Shown: positions 37,439-47,243 of the stretch, piece by piece | Numbering within the stretch: the stretch's first letter is position 1 | How the letters are laid out: every line of letters begins with the position of its first letter | Origin: Achromobacter mucicolens | Lineage (GTDB): Bacteria; Pseudomonadota; Gammaproteobacteria; Burkholderiales; Burkholderiaceae_B | Direction of reading: 5' to 3' | Length of the DNA: 64,000 nucleotides | NCBI RefSeq assembly: GCF_902859725.1 | Contig: NZ_CADIJP010000019.1 | Coordinates: 1-64,000, forward strand | Translations under genes and position numbers: made by a program | Notes under the pieces: generated by a model | The model's input: only the letters and a program-made list of their open reading frames with translations | Database searches by the model: none | What the model was told of the DNA's origin: nothing

Positions 37439-38203
37439 ATGAGCATCGATCAACACCTGCTGTTTTTGGCCTGCGTGGCGCTTGCCACCTATGCCCAGAC
37501 GATGACGGGCTTTGCGTTTGGCCTGGTGCTGCTGGGCCTGTCGGGCGTGTTTCAACTGGCCTCGGTCGCCGAGGTCGCCAACGTGGTCAGCGTGCTGTCG
37601 CTGGTCAACGCGGGCGTCACGCTGCTGCGCGCCAGACCGCAGGTGAACTGGTCGCTGCTGACGCCCGCCGCGGTCAGCAGCCTGGCCGGCGTGGGGGTGG
37701 GCGTGGCCGCGCTGACGTGGATCAGCGGATCCATGGCGGTGCTGTTGCAACTGCTGCTTGGCGTCACCATCCTGGCTTGCGCCATCTTGCTGGTGACGCG
37801 CACCCAGCCGCTGGCGCAGTTGTCTTCGCGCACGTCCAGCGTGTTTTTCGGCGGCGTGTCGGGCGTGCTGGGCGGCCTGTTTTCCAGCGCCGGCCCCCCC
37901 ATGGTCTATCACCTGTACCGCCAGCCGCTGCCGCTGGCCACCATCCGCAACAGCCTACTGATCCTCTTTTCGCTCAACGCCACGGTGCGGCTTGCGCTCG
38001 TGACCGGGCAGGGCGCCTTCATGGCGTCGTCGTTCTGGATGAGCGTGCAGGCGCTGCCGGTCGTGATTGGCGTGACGTGGTTCGCGCGCCGCTACAGCAC
38101 CGAGAATTCGATGAAGACGGTCAAGCGCATGGTGTTCGTGCTGCTGCTGGCCGCGGGCGTGGGCCTGATCGTCCCCGCGTCGAGAATGTTGGCGGCCGGC
38201 TAG
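37439..38203 (+). CDS. TauE/SafE (TSUP) family exporter
   Basis: 254 residues with about eight hydrophobic segments in two related halves (TYAQTMTGFAFGLVLLGLSG near 20 and GGVSGVLGGLFSSAGPPMVY near 140), typical of the TSUP family, which exports sulfite, sulfoacetate or related anions. The substrate is not predictable. No ribosome site is obvious before ATG 37439. It converges on the CBS-domain gene. Confidence 0.88.
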   Translation: MSIDQHLLFLACVALATYAQTMTGFAFGLVLLGLSGVFQLASVAEVANVVSVLSLVNAGVTLLRARPQVNWSLLTPAAVSSLAGVGVGVAALTWISGSMAVLLQLLLGVTILACAILLVTRTQPLAQLSSRTSSVFFGGVSGVLGGLFSSAGPPMVYHLYRQPLPLATIRNSLLILFSLNATVRLALVTGQGAFMASSFWMSVQALPVVIGVTWFARRYSTENSMKTVKRMVFVLLLAAGVGLIVPASRMLAAG

Positions 38204-38230
38204 GTGCGGCCGGCTAGGTGCGGCCGGCCA
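38192..38230. repeat. 14-bp tandem repeat over the TauE stop codon
   Basis: GCGGCCGGCTAGGT occurs at 38192-38205 and 38206-38219, with a third partial copy from 38220. The TAG inside the first copy is the stop of the exporter gene. Recent replication slippage is the simplest explanation. Confidence 0.85.
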
Positions 38231-38240
38231 GCACTCTCCT

Positions 38241-38681
38241 TTAACCCCGTTCGCCCGTGATGTAGCGTTCCAGTTCGTGGATGATGAACTTCTGCTCGCT
38301 CATCACGTCCTTGACCAGGTCGCCGATGGACAGCAGGCCGATGAGCTTGTCGTTGTCGATGACGGGCAGGTGGCGGAAATGCCGTTCGGTCATCATCGCC
38401 ATGCAGTGTTCCCGCGTGTCGGCGGGACCGACGTAGTAGACCGAGTCCGTCATGATGTCGCGCACCTTGGTCGTGCGCGATGAGCGGTCCTGCAGGACGA
38501 TCTTGCGCGCGTAGTCGCGTTCGGTCAGCATGCCCAGCACCACGTCGCCTTCCACCACCACCACCGCGCCGATGCCGCGGTCGGCCATCGTCTTGATCGC
38601 GTCAAAGACCGACGAATCCGGAGAAACCGTCACGACGGCGTGATTGGCCTTTTCCCTGAGAAGCTCAGCAACTGTCTTCAC
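38241..38681 (-). CDS. CBS-pair domain protein
   Basis: 146 residues from GTG 38681, which has GGGAG seven bases upstream and gives the familiar start VKTVAELLREK; ATG 38711 would add ten residues. Two CBS motifs fill the protein (about 10-65 and 75-130), including GIGAVVVVEGDVVLGMLTER and HLPVIDNDKLIGLLSIGDLV. Such small stand-alone Bateman modules bind adenine nucleotides and regulate partners. No partner is evident next door. Confidence 0.9.
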   Translation of the reverse strand: MKTVAELLREKANHAVVTVSPDSSVFDAIKTMADRGIGAVVVVEGDVVLGMLTERDYARKIVLQDRSSRTTKVRDIMTDSVYYVGPADTREHCMAMMTERHFRHLPVIDNDKLIGLLSIGDLVKDVMSEQKFIIHELERYITGERG

Positions 38682-38785
38682 GATGTGCTCCCGAAACGAA
38701 CCATGCTCCATCCTAAGCCTGCCAGCGGGATTGCCGCAAGCGCGACGCGTTGTTTCGCGTTGTTGTCGCGAAACGCGTGACGTGG

Positions 38786-39790
38786 CTAGGCGGCTGGGCG
38801 GGCGTACAGCGCTGTGCGCAGGTAGGTCAGCGCATCGGCCCCGCTGGCGATCGCGTCCGCCCCGATGCGCTCGTGCCAGTGGGCTTCCGATCCCGCCGCC
38901 AGCCGCCAATCGCGCAGCCGGCGGGTGTAAAGCTGCAAGTCAAATTCCTCGGTGACGCCGATGGCGCCGTGCACCGCGTGCGCGATGTCGGCCACCTGCG
39001 GCACGGCCTGGCTTGCGCGGGCCTTGCCCAACGCGGCAAGCAAGGGGCGGGGCAGGCCGTCGTCGCCTTGAAAGGCCAGCTCTGCCGCCATGCGGGCGGC
39101 CCACACCTGTTCGGCCATCACGCTGATCTGCTGTTGCACCGCCTGAAAGCGGCCGATGGGCTTGCCGAACTGCGCTCGCTGGTCGGCGTACGCCAGCGTC
39201 ATCGCCAGCACCCGGTCCATCGCGCCGGCGATCAGGCCGGCATAGGCGGCGGCTGCCAGCGTGTCCAGCGGCGCGGGACCCTCGATGCGTTCGGCGTCGC
39301 CAAGCGCCCACGACGCGCCGCCGTCCAGGCTGCCGTGCACGCCGTTCGGTTCGACGCGCGCCGCCTGCATGGGCAGCAGCCAGGCCTGGCCGCCGATATC
39401 CGCCAGCACGTAGTCGGCGCCGCGCGCCCAGGCCACGCTGACGCCGGCGATGCGTGCGCCATCGATGGCAAGGCCATGCGGCGCAAGCGCGATCGAGCCG
39501 GCCGCTTGCGGGCGCTGCGCGCGGCTCAACCAGGCGCGCGCGAGCAGGGTGTGGGCAATGGGGTAGGGGCACAGGTGCCGGCCCGCCGCCAGCACGACGG
39601 GCAGCGCGTCTGCGAGGTCCAGACCCGCGCCACCGTGCGCTTCCAGAACCAGCGCGTCCGCAAAGCCCGCGTCCTCGCAGGCCTGCCACGCGGCGGCGGG
39701 CGGCTGGCCCTTTTCGGTCCGGCGGATCACTTCGGGCGTGCAGGTCTGGGCAAAAAGGCGTTCGGCGGCATCGCCAAAAATGTTGTCCAT
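38786..39790 (-). CDS. acyl-CoA dehydrogenase family protein, small subunit type
   Basis: 334 residues, shorter than the usual 380-400. The C-terminal helical domain is conserved: YADQRAQFGKPIGRFQAVQQ and then AVHGAIGVTEEFDLQLYTRR for FAD and dimer contacts. The N-terminal half is degenerate. It begins 11 bp after the larger acyl-CoA dehydrogenase gene on the same strand. Large plus small pairs of this kind form heteromeric enzymes in pimeloyl-CoA and steroid side-chain degradation, so this is probably one subunit of such an enzyme (inference). Confidence 0.85.
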   Translation of the reverse strand: MDNIFGDAAERLFAQTCTPEVIRRTEKGQPPAAAWQACEDAGFADALVLEAHGGAGLDLADALPVVLAAGRHLCPYPIAHTLLARAWLSRAQRPQAAGSIALAPHGLAIDGARIAGVSVAWARGADYVLADIGGQAWLLPMQAARVEPNGVHGSLDGGASWALGDAERIEGPAPLDTLAAAAYAGLIAGAMDRVLAMTLAYADQRAQFGKPIGRFQAVQQQISVMAEQVWAARMAAELAFQGDDGLPRPLLAALGKARASQAVPQVADIAHAVHGAIGVTEEFDLQLYTRRLRDWRLAAGSEAHWHERIGADAIASGADALTYLRTALYARPAA

Positions 39791-39801
39791 GGCGGTCGTC
39801 C

Positions 39802-40950
39802 TTATCGAAGGCCAAGTCCGCGGGCGATGATCCCGCGCAGGATTTCACGGGTGCCGCCGCGCAGCGAAAACGTGGGCGCAACCTGTTCCAGATACGCCAG
39901 CGTGCGCAGCAGCGGCAGGGGCACGGGCCGGTCCGGATGCCGGCCCAGCGTATCGCCGATGAGGCGCGGGATGGCCTGTTCAAGCTCGGTGCCCAGGTCC
40001 TTGACCAGCGATGCCTCCGTGGCGGGACTCAGGCCGGCGGCCAGCTTGCCGGCAACCGCCAGCGACATGGCGCGCAGCACCGCCATCTGCGACAGGATGG
40101 CGCCTAGCGTGGCGCGGCTTGCGGCGTCGGCGTCGCGCTCGCGGCAGTGCGCCAGCCAGCATTCCAGCAGCGCGATGCTGGAATACAGACGCTCGGGGCC
40201 GCTGCGCTCGAAGGCCAGTTCGGCATTGACCTGCGCCCAGCCCGCGCCTTCCTCGCCGATCAGCGCATCGGCCGGCAACGCCACGTTGTCGAAGAACACT
40301 TCCGAAAAGTGCGCGTCGCCCGCCAGGTCTTCGATGGGCCGCACCGACACGCCGGGCAGCGACAGGTCCACGATGACCTGCGACAACCCCTGATGCCGAT
40401 CGTCCACGGTGCCCGAGGTGCGCACCAGCGCAATCATGTAGTGCGAGCGGTGCGCGTTGGTCGTCCAGATCTTGCTGCCGTTCAGGCGCCATCCGCCGCC
40501 ATCGGGCTCGGCACGCGTGCGGATGCTGGCCAGGTCCGACCCGGAGCCCGGTTCGCTCATGCCGATGCAAAAGAAGGCCTGCGCGGCGCAGATGCGCGGC
40601 AGGTAGAAGTCCCGTTGTGCGGGCGTGCCGTACTTCAGGATGAGGGGTGCGCTCTGGCGGTCCGCGATCCAGTGCGCCGATACGGGAGCGCCGGCGCCCA
40701 GCAATTCTTCGGATAGCACGAACCGCGCGAAATGGCCGCGCGCCGCGCCGCCGTATTCGCGCGGCAACGTCAGACCCAGCCAGCCGCGTTCGGCAAGCTG
40801 GCGGCTGAATCCGGCGTCAAACCCCATCCAGGAGCGCGCGCGCTCATCGGGCTCCAGCCCGTCCAGCGCATCGGCCAGGAAGGCGCGCACCTCGGCGCGC
40901 AAGGCTTCGTCCTCGGGGGGGATGGCAGTCAGTTCCAGCGTATCGATCAT
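39802..40950 (-). CDS. acyl-CoA dehydrogenase, large subunit type
   Basis: 382 residues from ATG 40950, with GGAG upstream; an in-frame ATG at 40971 would add seven residues. The FAD-dependent acyl-CoA dehydrogenase signature FCIGMSEPGSGSDLASIRTR lies at about 125-144 and the C-terminus ends in a GTREILRGIIARGLGLR motif. It should introduce the 2,3-double bond into an acyl-CoA in beta-oxidation. Transcribed divergently from the thiolase gene, with which it probably shares regulation. Confidence 0.92.
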   Translation of the reverse strand: MIDTLELTAIPPEDEALRAEVRAFLADALDGLEPDERARSWMGFDAGFSRQLAERGWLGLTLPREYGGAARGHFARFVLSEELLGAGAPVSAHWIADRQSAPLILKYGTPAQRDFYLPRICAAQAFFCIGMSEPGSGSDLASIRTRAEPDGGGWRLNGSKIWTTNAHRSHYMIALVRTSGTVDDRHQGLSQVIVDLSLPGVSVRPIEDLAGDAHFSEVFFDNVALPADALIGEEGAGWAQVNAELAFERSGPERLYSSIALLECWLAHCRERDADAASRATLGAILSQMAVLRAMSLAVAGKLAAGLSPATEASLVKDLGTELEQAIPRLIGDTLGRHPDRPVPLPLLRTLAYLEQVAPTFSLRGGTREILRGIIARGLGLR

Positions 40951-41045
40951 CGGGCGCTCCGGGTCGGGCAAGGGCGCCGCAAGGGGCGCCGGTGGCCACT
41001 ATCGGGGAACGCGTCGAACGCTGTCCAATAGTATTTTTTGCCTTT

Positions 41046-41066
41046 CCGATACGGCTTCGGTATCGG
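41046..41066. promoter_or_regulatory. inverted repeat in acyl-CoA dehydrogenase-thiolase divergent region
   Basis: CCGATAC (41046-41052) and GTATCGG (41060-41066) form a perfect 7-bp inverted repeat with a 7-bp spacer, between divergent starts at 40950 and 41163. It could be an operator controlling both units or a leader hairpin. No regulator gene is immediately adjacent. Confidence 0.4.
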
Positions 41067-41162
41067 CGGCCGAAACGCGGGCGCGGTGGCCCGGCAGTAT
41101 GATTGACCGCACTTCAAGCCACGCATCGCGCGACTCAAAACGCACCACAAGGAGGAAACACC

Positions 41163-42344
<1,182 letters not shown>

Positions 42345-42401
42345 TCCTTTACGCGCCACAGGCCCGCAAAGCTCCGGCAGCGCCGGGACTTTGCGGGCTT
42401 T

Positions 42402-43181
42402 TTACTTGGCGTCCTGATCCAGATAGTCCTTGGCCCACGCCTGGCATTCGGCGTGCAGCAGGGCACCCATCTGCGCGCGCCGGGGCGCGTCGAGCCGGCT
42501 GCTGATGGCGCCGAAGCTGAACGCCACCCACGTCAGCTCGGACACCGGAAACGCCACCCCCACGCCCGATACGCCCGGCGTGATGGTGTCCACGATCTCG
42601 GAATACCCCGCGGCGCGGGTCTGCCTGACCGCCTTCATCAGCGCGGTGCTGGACACGCGAATGTGCGCGTAGCTGGCGGCGTGCCGGGCATACAGCGCGG
42701 CGATCTCCTCGTCGGGCAGTGCCGCCATCAGCGCCAGGCCGCCCGCGCCCACGCCCAGAAGGCGGCGCTCGCCCTGGTCGATGGTGAAGACCTTGACCGG
42801 GAATGAGCCTGCCTCGCGCAGCAGGCATAGCGCGTAGTCGCCCTGGCGGATCACCAGGAAGACCGTGTCGCCTGACAGGCGGGCGAGCTTCTGCGCGAAG
42901 GGTCGCAGCGCGTCCAGCAGCGGCGTGCGGCGCAAGGCGGCAAACCCCAGTTGCATCGAATCCACGCCCAGCCGATAACGGCGGGTGGCGCGGTCGCGTT
43001 CGGCGAATTGTTCTTCCAGCAGGCAACTGAGCAGGCGGTGGGCGGTGGAGCGCTCCAGGCCGGTCGCGGCCATCACACCCTGCAGATCGATGCCGTCCTC
43101 CTGATGCTGCGCCAGCACGCGCAGCAGGCCGAGCGCGCGGCGCATGCTCTGGGTTCCCCCGGTTGATCCTGTCGTGTTCAT
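42402..43181 (-). CDS. IclR family transcriptional regulator
   Basis: 259 residues. An N-terminal winged helix (ALGLLRVLAQHQEDGIDLQG, then LERSTAHRLLSCLLEEQF) precedes the IclR effector domain (about 80-255), with GERRLLGVGAGGLALMAALP and VSGVGVAFPV. IclR regulators sense small organic acids or CoA-pathway intermediates. Divergent from the hydratase-synthetase-receptor operon, so it is the likely regulator of that operon. Confidence 0.94.
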   Translation of the reverse strand: MNTTGSTGGTQSMRRALGLLRVLAQHQEDGIDLQGVMAATGLERSTAHRLLSCLLEEQFAERDRATRRYRLGVDSMQLGFAALRRTPLLDALRPFAQKLARLSGDTVFLVIRQGDYALCLLREAGSFPVKVFTIDQGERRLLGVGAGGLALMAALPDEEIAALYARHAASYAHIRVSSTALMKAVRQTRAAGYSEIVDTITPGVSGVGVAFPVSELTWVAFSFGAISSRLDAPRRAQMGALLHAECQAWAKDYLDQDAK

Positions 43182-43188
43182 ATTGTGG

Positions 43189-43216
43189 GAATAATTGATT
43201 GAATATTTTGTATTCT
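43189..43216. promoter_or_regulatory. candidate IclR operator
   Basis: GAATATTTTGTATTC at 43201-43215 is a 15-bp pseudo-palindrome (GAATA / TATTC), and a further GAATA lies at 43189-43193. The stretch is AT-rich in a GC-rich setting and sits 8-35 bp from the IclR start, between two divergent genes. IclR sites are typically short palindromes of about this length. Confidence 0.45.
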
Positions 43217-43293
43217 AGGATTCGTGGTGCGTTAATTCAATCCAGCCGATCGCGCCGCATTCGATGGCGCGGCATCACAAGGACGAGGAGACC

Positions 43294-44157
43294 ATGGAAT
43301 ACGCCACCCTGGCCGTCGAACGGTTTGACGCGGTATGCCGCATCAGCCTGGCCCGCGAATCCGCGCGCAACGCGCAAAGCCAGCAGATGCTGGATGAACT
43401 GGACCACGCGCTCGCGTGCGCTGAGGAGGACGACGACGTTCGGGTGGTGATCCTGGCCGGCCGCGGCGCGCATTTCTCGGCCGGACACGACCTGAAGGAA
43501 GCGCAGGCCAAGCGCGCGGACTTTACCGTCGAGGAACGCTGGGCCTACGAGTCGCGCCGCTACTACGGCTATTGCCTTCGCATCTGGGACTTTCCCAAGC
43601 CCGTCGTGGCGCAGGTGCAGGGCGCGTGCGTGGCCGGCGGCTTCATGATCGCCAACATGTGCGACCTGGTGGTGTGCGCCGACACCGCGTACTTTTCGGA
43701 CCCGGTGGGGCATACCCTGGCCGCGGCCGCCACCGAGGTGCTGATCCATCCCTGGGTGATGGGCCTGCGCAAGGCCAAGGAGATGCTCTACACCGGCGAA
43801 AAGGTCGGCGCCGAGGAAGCGCTGCGCATCGGCATGGTCAATCGGGTGGTGCCTGAGGCGGATCTGGAGGCTGCGACGCTTGGCCTGGCGCAGCGCATTG
43901 CCCAGGCGCCTCCCTTCGGACTGCGCCTCCTGAAGCGTTCGCTGAACCGCACGGCCGACGCGCAGGGCTTTCGCACGGCCGTGTCGGCGCATTTCGACAC
44001 GCACCAGCTCTCTCACCTTACCGAGGAATTCCAGGCGGTGCGCCAGCGAGGCCTGGCCCAGGCCATCCAGCGCAACAAGGACCTGCCTGCCCGCGATGCG
44101 CACGAGGCGGCCGGACAGTCCGGCGCGGTCTCGGGAAAGACGGGTGAAACCGCATGA
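43294..44157 (+). CDS. enoyl-CoA hydratase/isomerase family protein
   Basis: 287 residues from ATG 43294 (GAGGAG upstream). The crotonase fold shows the oxyanion-hole segments GRGAHFSAGHDLKE (about 56-69) and GACVAGGFMIANMCDLVV (about 110-127). It should hydrate the enoyl-CoA made by one of the neighbouring dehydrogenases. First gene of the operon under the IclR regulator; its stop overlaps the next ATG. Confidence 0.93.
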   Translation: MEYATLAVERFDAVCRISLARESARNAQSQQMLDELDHALACAEEDDDVRVVILAGRGAHFSAGHDLKEAQAKRADFTVEERWAYESRRYYGYCLRIWDFPKPVVAQVQGACVAGGFMIANMCDLVVCADTAYFSDPVGHTLAAAATEVLIHPWVMGLRKAKEMLYTGEKVGAEEALRIGMVNRVVPEADLEAATLGLAQRIAQAPPFGLRLLKRSLNRTADAQGFRTAVSAHFDTHQLSHLTEEFQAVRQRGLAQAIQRNKDLPARDAHEAAGQSGAVSGKTGETA

Positions 44158-46238
44158 CGTCCCGCCTTGAACCGTTGCTCAATCCCCGTTCGATCGCCAT
44201 GATCGGCGCCAGCGGCAATCCCGGTAGGATCGGCGGCATGCCGCTCGAATTGCTGACCCGCTTTGGCTTTGAGGGCGGCATCTATCCCGTCAATCCGAAG
44301 TACCAGGAAGTCTTTGGCCTGCGTTGCTGGCCTGACATTGAAGCCGTGCCCGAGCCGGTGGACCTGGCGGTGCTGGCCATCGCGGCGGCGGAGGTGACGC
44401 CCATGCTGCGCCGCTGTCACGCCAAGGGCATTCCCGCTGCCATCGTCTATGCCGCGGGCTTTGCCGAGGCGGGCGGCGAGGGCGCGCGCCTGCAGGCCGA
44501 GCTGGAAGCCTTTGTGGCGGAAAGCGGCATGGCGGTTGCCGGCCCGAACTGCATGGGGTTTGCGAACCTGAATACGCAGGCGCACACCGCCTTTGCCTCG
44601 GTGTTCAAGACTGCGCCCGCGCAGGACGGCCCGGGGTCGGTCAGCCTGCTGACGCAGAGCGGCAACGTGTGCGCCGCGGTATACGCCATCGCGCGCCGTG
44701 TGGGGCTGCCGTTCTCGCACTTCATCAACACGGGCAACGAGGCCTGCCTGGATTTTTCGCAGTATCTGGAATATCTGGCGGCCGATCCGCAGACCGAGAT
44801 CGTGCTGGGCTACATCGAACAGCTGCGCGATGGCGGCCGATTCGTGCGGGCGTGCCGCGAACTCGAGCGGCGCGGCAAGCTGCTGATCGCGCTGAAGGCG
44901 GGCGCCACCGACAAAGGCGCGCAGGCGGTGCAGTCGCACACGTCCGCGCTGGCCGGCGATCGCCGCGTGTATGCGGCGGCGTTCCGGCAACTGAACGTCA
45001 TCGAGGCCACGGATTTCGCGCAGATGGCGCACCTGGCCAGCCTGGCGACGCTGCGGCACCGCGCGGCGGGCAAGCGCGTGGCGGTGCTGACGATGTCGGG
45101 TGCGCTGGGCGCCATCCTTGCCGACAAGTTCATCGGTGCGGGGCTGTCGCTGCCGGATTTGCCGCCGGACCTGCAGGAGGTGCTGCGCGGGGGGATTCCC
45201 GATTACGGCATGGTGGGCAATCCGGTGGACGTGACCGGCAACGTGGTCAACGATCCGGCGTTCGTGCGCACCGTGCTCCAGGCGCTGGGAACGTCGGACG
45301 CCATCGACGTGGTGGTCGTGTATGCGCCCGGCTACATGCTTGACCGCATGGCCGACGCGCTGGCCGAGGCATCGCGGCAGCATAAGCGATTGTTCGTGGC
45401 CATAGACACCGGCCTGGCGCAAAGCCGCGCGGCGCTGCGCGAGGCCGAAGTGGCGGTGTTCGAGGACCTTGGTCTGGCCGTGGCCGCGCTGGCGCCCTAT
45501 CTGTTGTGGTGCGAAGCGCGCGCCGCCCGGCGCCAGGCGGATCAACCGGTATTGGACGCGGTGGCCGTGCCGGCCTTGCCGTGCAACGAGGCGCAGGCGC
45601 GCGCTTACGTGGCCGCGTTTGGCGTACCCGAGGCCGCCACCGGGGTGGCGCGCAGCGCGGACGACGCGGTGCGCGACGCGCGCCGCGTGGGCTATCCCGT
45701 CGCCGTGAAAATCCTGAGTCCCGACATTGCCCACAAGACCGAGGCCGGCGGCGTCGCGCTGAACCTGGCGGACGACGAGGCGGTGCGCGCGGCCTGGGCG
45801 GACGTGACGCAGGCGGCGGCCCGCGCGCAGCCTGGCGCGCGCATCGACGGCGTGATGGTCCAGAAGATGGAGCGTGGCGTCGCCGAGATCATCGTCGGCG
45901 CCACGCGCGATCCGGTCTTCGGGCCCGTGCTGACCGTGGGGCTGGGTGGCGTGCTGACCGAAATCTACCAGGACACCAGCCACCGCCTCTTGCCGGTGGA
46001 CGAGGACATCGCGTTGCAGATGTTGCGCGAACTCAAGGCGTTTGCGTTGCTGGACGGCTTTCGCGGCAAGCCGCGCGGCGACGTGGCGGCGGCGTGCCAG
46101 CGCATCGTGGCGATCGGCAACGCCTTGCTGGCCGCGCCCGCGCACGTGTCTCAGATCGAAGTGAACCCGCTGCTTATCAAAGAGGCAGGGCAGGGCGTCG
46201 CGGTGCTGGACGCCCTGATCCTGCCCGCAACCCCGTAG
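44154..46238 (+). CDS. NDP-forming acyl-CoA synthetase (acetate-CoA ligase family)
   Basis: 694 residues with the fused domain order of this family: CoA-binding Rossmann domain (about 5-130, SIAMIGASGNPGRIGG), two succinyl-CoA-synthetase-like domains (about 150-460) and a C-terminal ATP-grasp domain (about 475-690). The phospho-histidine candidate is His262 in QSHTSALAGD. It activates a carboxylic acid to its CoA thioester using ATP with release of ADP. Its substrate is probably the one bound by the Bug receptor encoded next. Start overlaps the hydratase stop (ATGA). Confidence 0.93.
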   Translation: MTSRLEPLLNPRSIAMIGASGNPGRIGGMPLELLTRFGFEGGIYPVNPKYQEVFGLRCWPDIEAVPEPVDLAVLAIAAAEVTPMLRRCHAKGIPAAIVYAAGFAEAGGEGARLQAELEAFVAESGMAVAGPNCMGFANLNTQAHTAFASVFKTAPAQDGPGSVSLLTQSGNVCAAVYAIARRVGLPFSHFINTGNEACLDFSQYLEYLAADPQTEIVLGYIEQLRDGGRFVRACRELERRGKLLIALKAGATDKGAQAVQSHTSALAGDRRVYAAAFRQLNVIEATDFAQMAHLASLATLRHRAAGKRVAVLTMSGALGAILADKFIGAGLSLPDLPPDLQEVLRGGIPDYGMVGNPVDVTGNVVNDPAFVRTVLQALGTSDAIDVVVVYAPGYMLDRMADALAEASRQHKRLFVAIDTGLAQSRAALREAEVAVFEDLGLAVAALAPYLLWCEARAARRQADQPVLDAVAVPALPCNEAQARAYVAAFGVPEAATGVARSADDAVRDARRVGYPVAVKILSPDIAHKTEAGGVALNLADDEAVRAAWADVTQAAARAQPGARIDGVMVQKMERGVAEIIVGATRDPVFGPVLTVGLGGVLTEIYQDTSHRLLPVDEDIALQMLRELKAFALLDGFRGKPRGDVAAACQRIVAIGNALLAAPAHVSQIEVNPLLIKEAGQGVAVLDALILPATP

Positions 46239-46270
46239 CGCGATCGCGCACCCCCCAGGAGGAGACAAGC

Positions 46271-47239
46271 ATGATCAAGAAAGCATTGGCCAGCGTCGCA
46301 CTGGCTTGCATGGGCATCACCGGCGCCGCCCACGCCCAGGACACTTACCCCAGCCGCCCCGTGCGCATCGTGGTGCCGTTCTCGCCTGGCGGCGCGACCG
46401 ACATCATGAGCCGCCTGCTGGCGGAAAAACTGAGCGGCAGGCTGGGCCAGCCGGTGATCGTGGAGAACAAGCCCGGCGGCGGCACGATGATCGCATCCGA
46501 CTACGTCTCGCGCGCCGAACCGGACGGCTACACGTTGCTGATGGCCGCGTCGTCGCTGGGAATCGCGCCCAGCATCTACGCCAAGGTCAACTACGACCCG
46601 ATCAAGGACTTCGCGCCGATCTCGCAGGTGGCGTCGGTGGTGCACGTGCTGGGCGTCCATCCGTCGGTGCCGGCCAAGAACGTCGGCGAACTCATCGCCT
46701 ACCTGAAGGCCAACCCGGGCAAGGTCAGCTACGGCTCGGTCGGCACGGGCAGTTCGACGCACCTGGAGGCCGAGCTTTTCAACAGCATGGCCGGAGTCCA
46801 GATGGCGCACATTCCGTACAAGGGCAGCGCGCCAGCGCTCAACGATCTGGTGGCCGGGCGCCTGCAGGTGATGTTCGATGCGTGGGCATCGTCCGGTCCC
46901 TTCGTCAAGGACGGCAAGCTGCGCGCCCTGGCGGTCACGACCGCCAAGCCGTCGGCCTCGGTGCCCGAGCTGCCGACGGTGGACGCCTCCGGCCTGCCTG
47001 GCTATTCGGCCATGCCGTGGCTGGGCCTTGTGGCGCCGGCGCGCACGCCGCAGCCGGTCATCGACAAGCTCTACCAGAACATCGCGCAGATCCTGCAGCA
47101 GCCCGAGGTCAAAAAGCAGTTCGTGGGGTTGGGGCTGGACATCATCGGCAGCGACCCCAAGGCCTTCGGCGCGTTCATCCAGCAGGATGTGGCGACGTGG
47201 GCCAAGGTCGCGCGCGACTCGAACATCCGGCTGGAGTGA
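46271..47239 (+). CDS. tripartite tricarboxylate transporter (Bug) substrate-binding protein
   Basis: 322 residues from ATG 46271, preceded by AGGAGGAGAC. The signal peptide ends at AHA (about 22). The Bug family signatures are YPSRPVRIVVPFSPGGATD (about 26-44), the PDGYTLLMA loop and GQPVIVENKPGGG. Such proteins bind carboxylates in the periplasm; the membrane components TctA and TctB are not encoded in the window, so it depends on distant ones or works as a sensor. It lies inside the acyl-CoA catabolic operon. Confidence 0.94.
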   Translation: MIKKALASVALACMGITGAAHAQDTYPSRPVRIVVPFSPGGATDIMSRLLAEKLSGRLGQPVIVENKPGGGTMIASDYVSRAEPDGYTLLMAASSLGIAPSIYAKVNYDPIKDFAPISQVASVVHVLGVHPSVPAKNVGELIAYLKANPGKVSYGSVGTGSSTHLEAELFNSMAGVQMAHIPYKGSAPALNDLVAGRLQVMFDAWASSGPFVKDGKLRALAVTTAKPSASVPELPTVDASGLPGYSAMPWLGLVAPARTPQPVIDKLYQNIAQILQQPEVKKQFVGLGLDIIGSDPKAFGAFIQQDVATWAKVARDSNIRLE

Positions 47240-47243
47240 CCGC

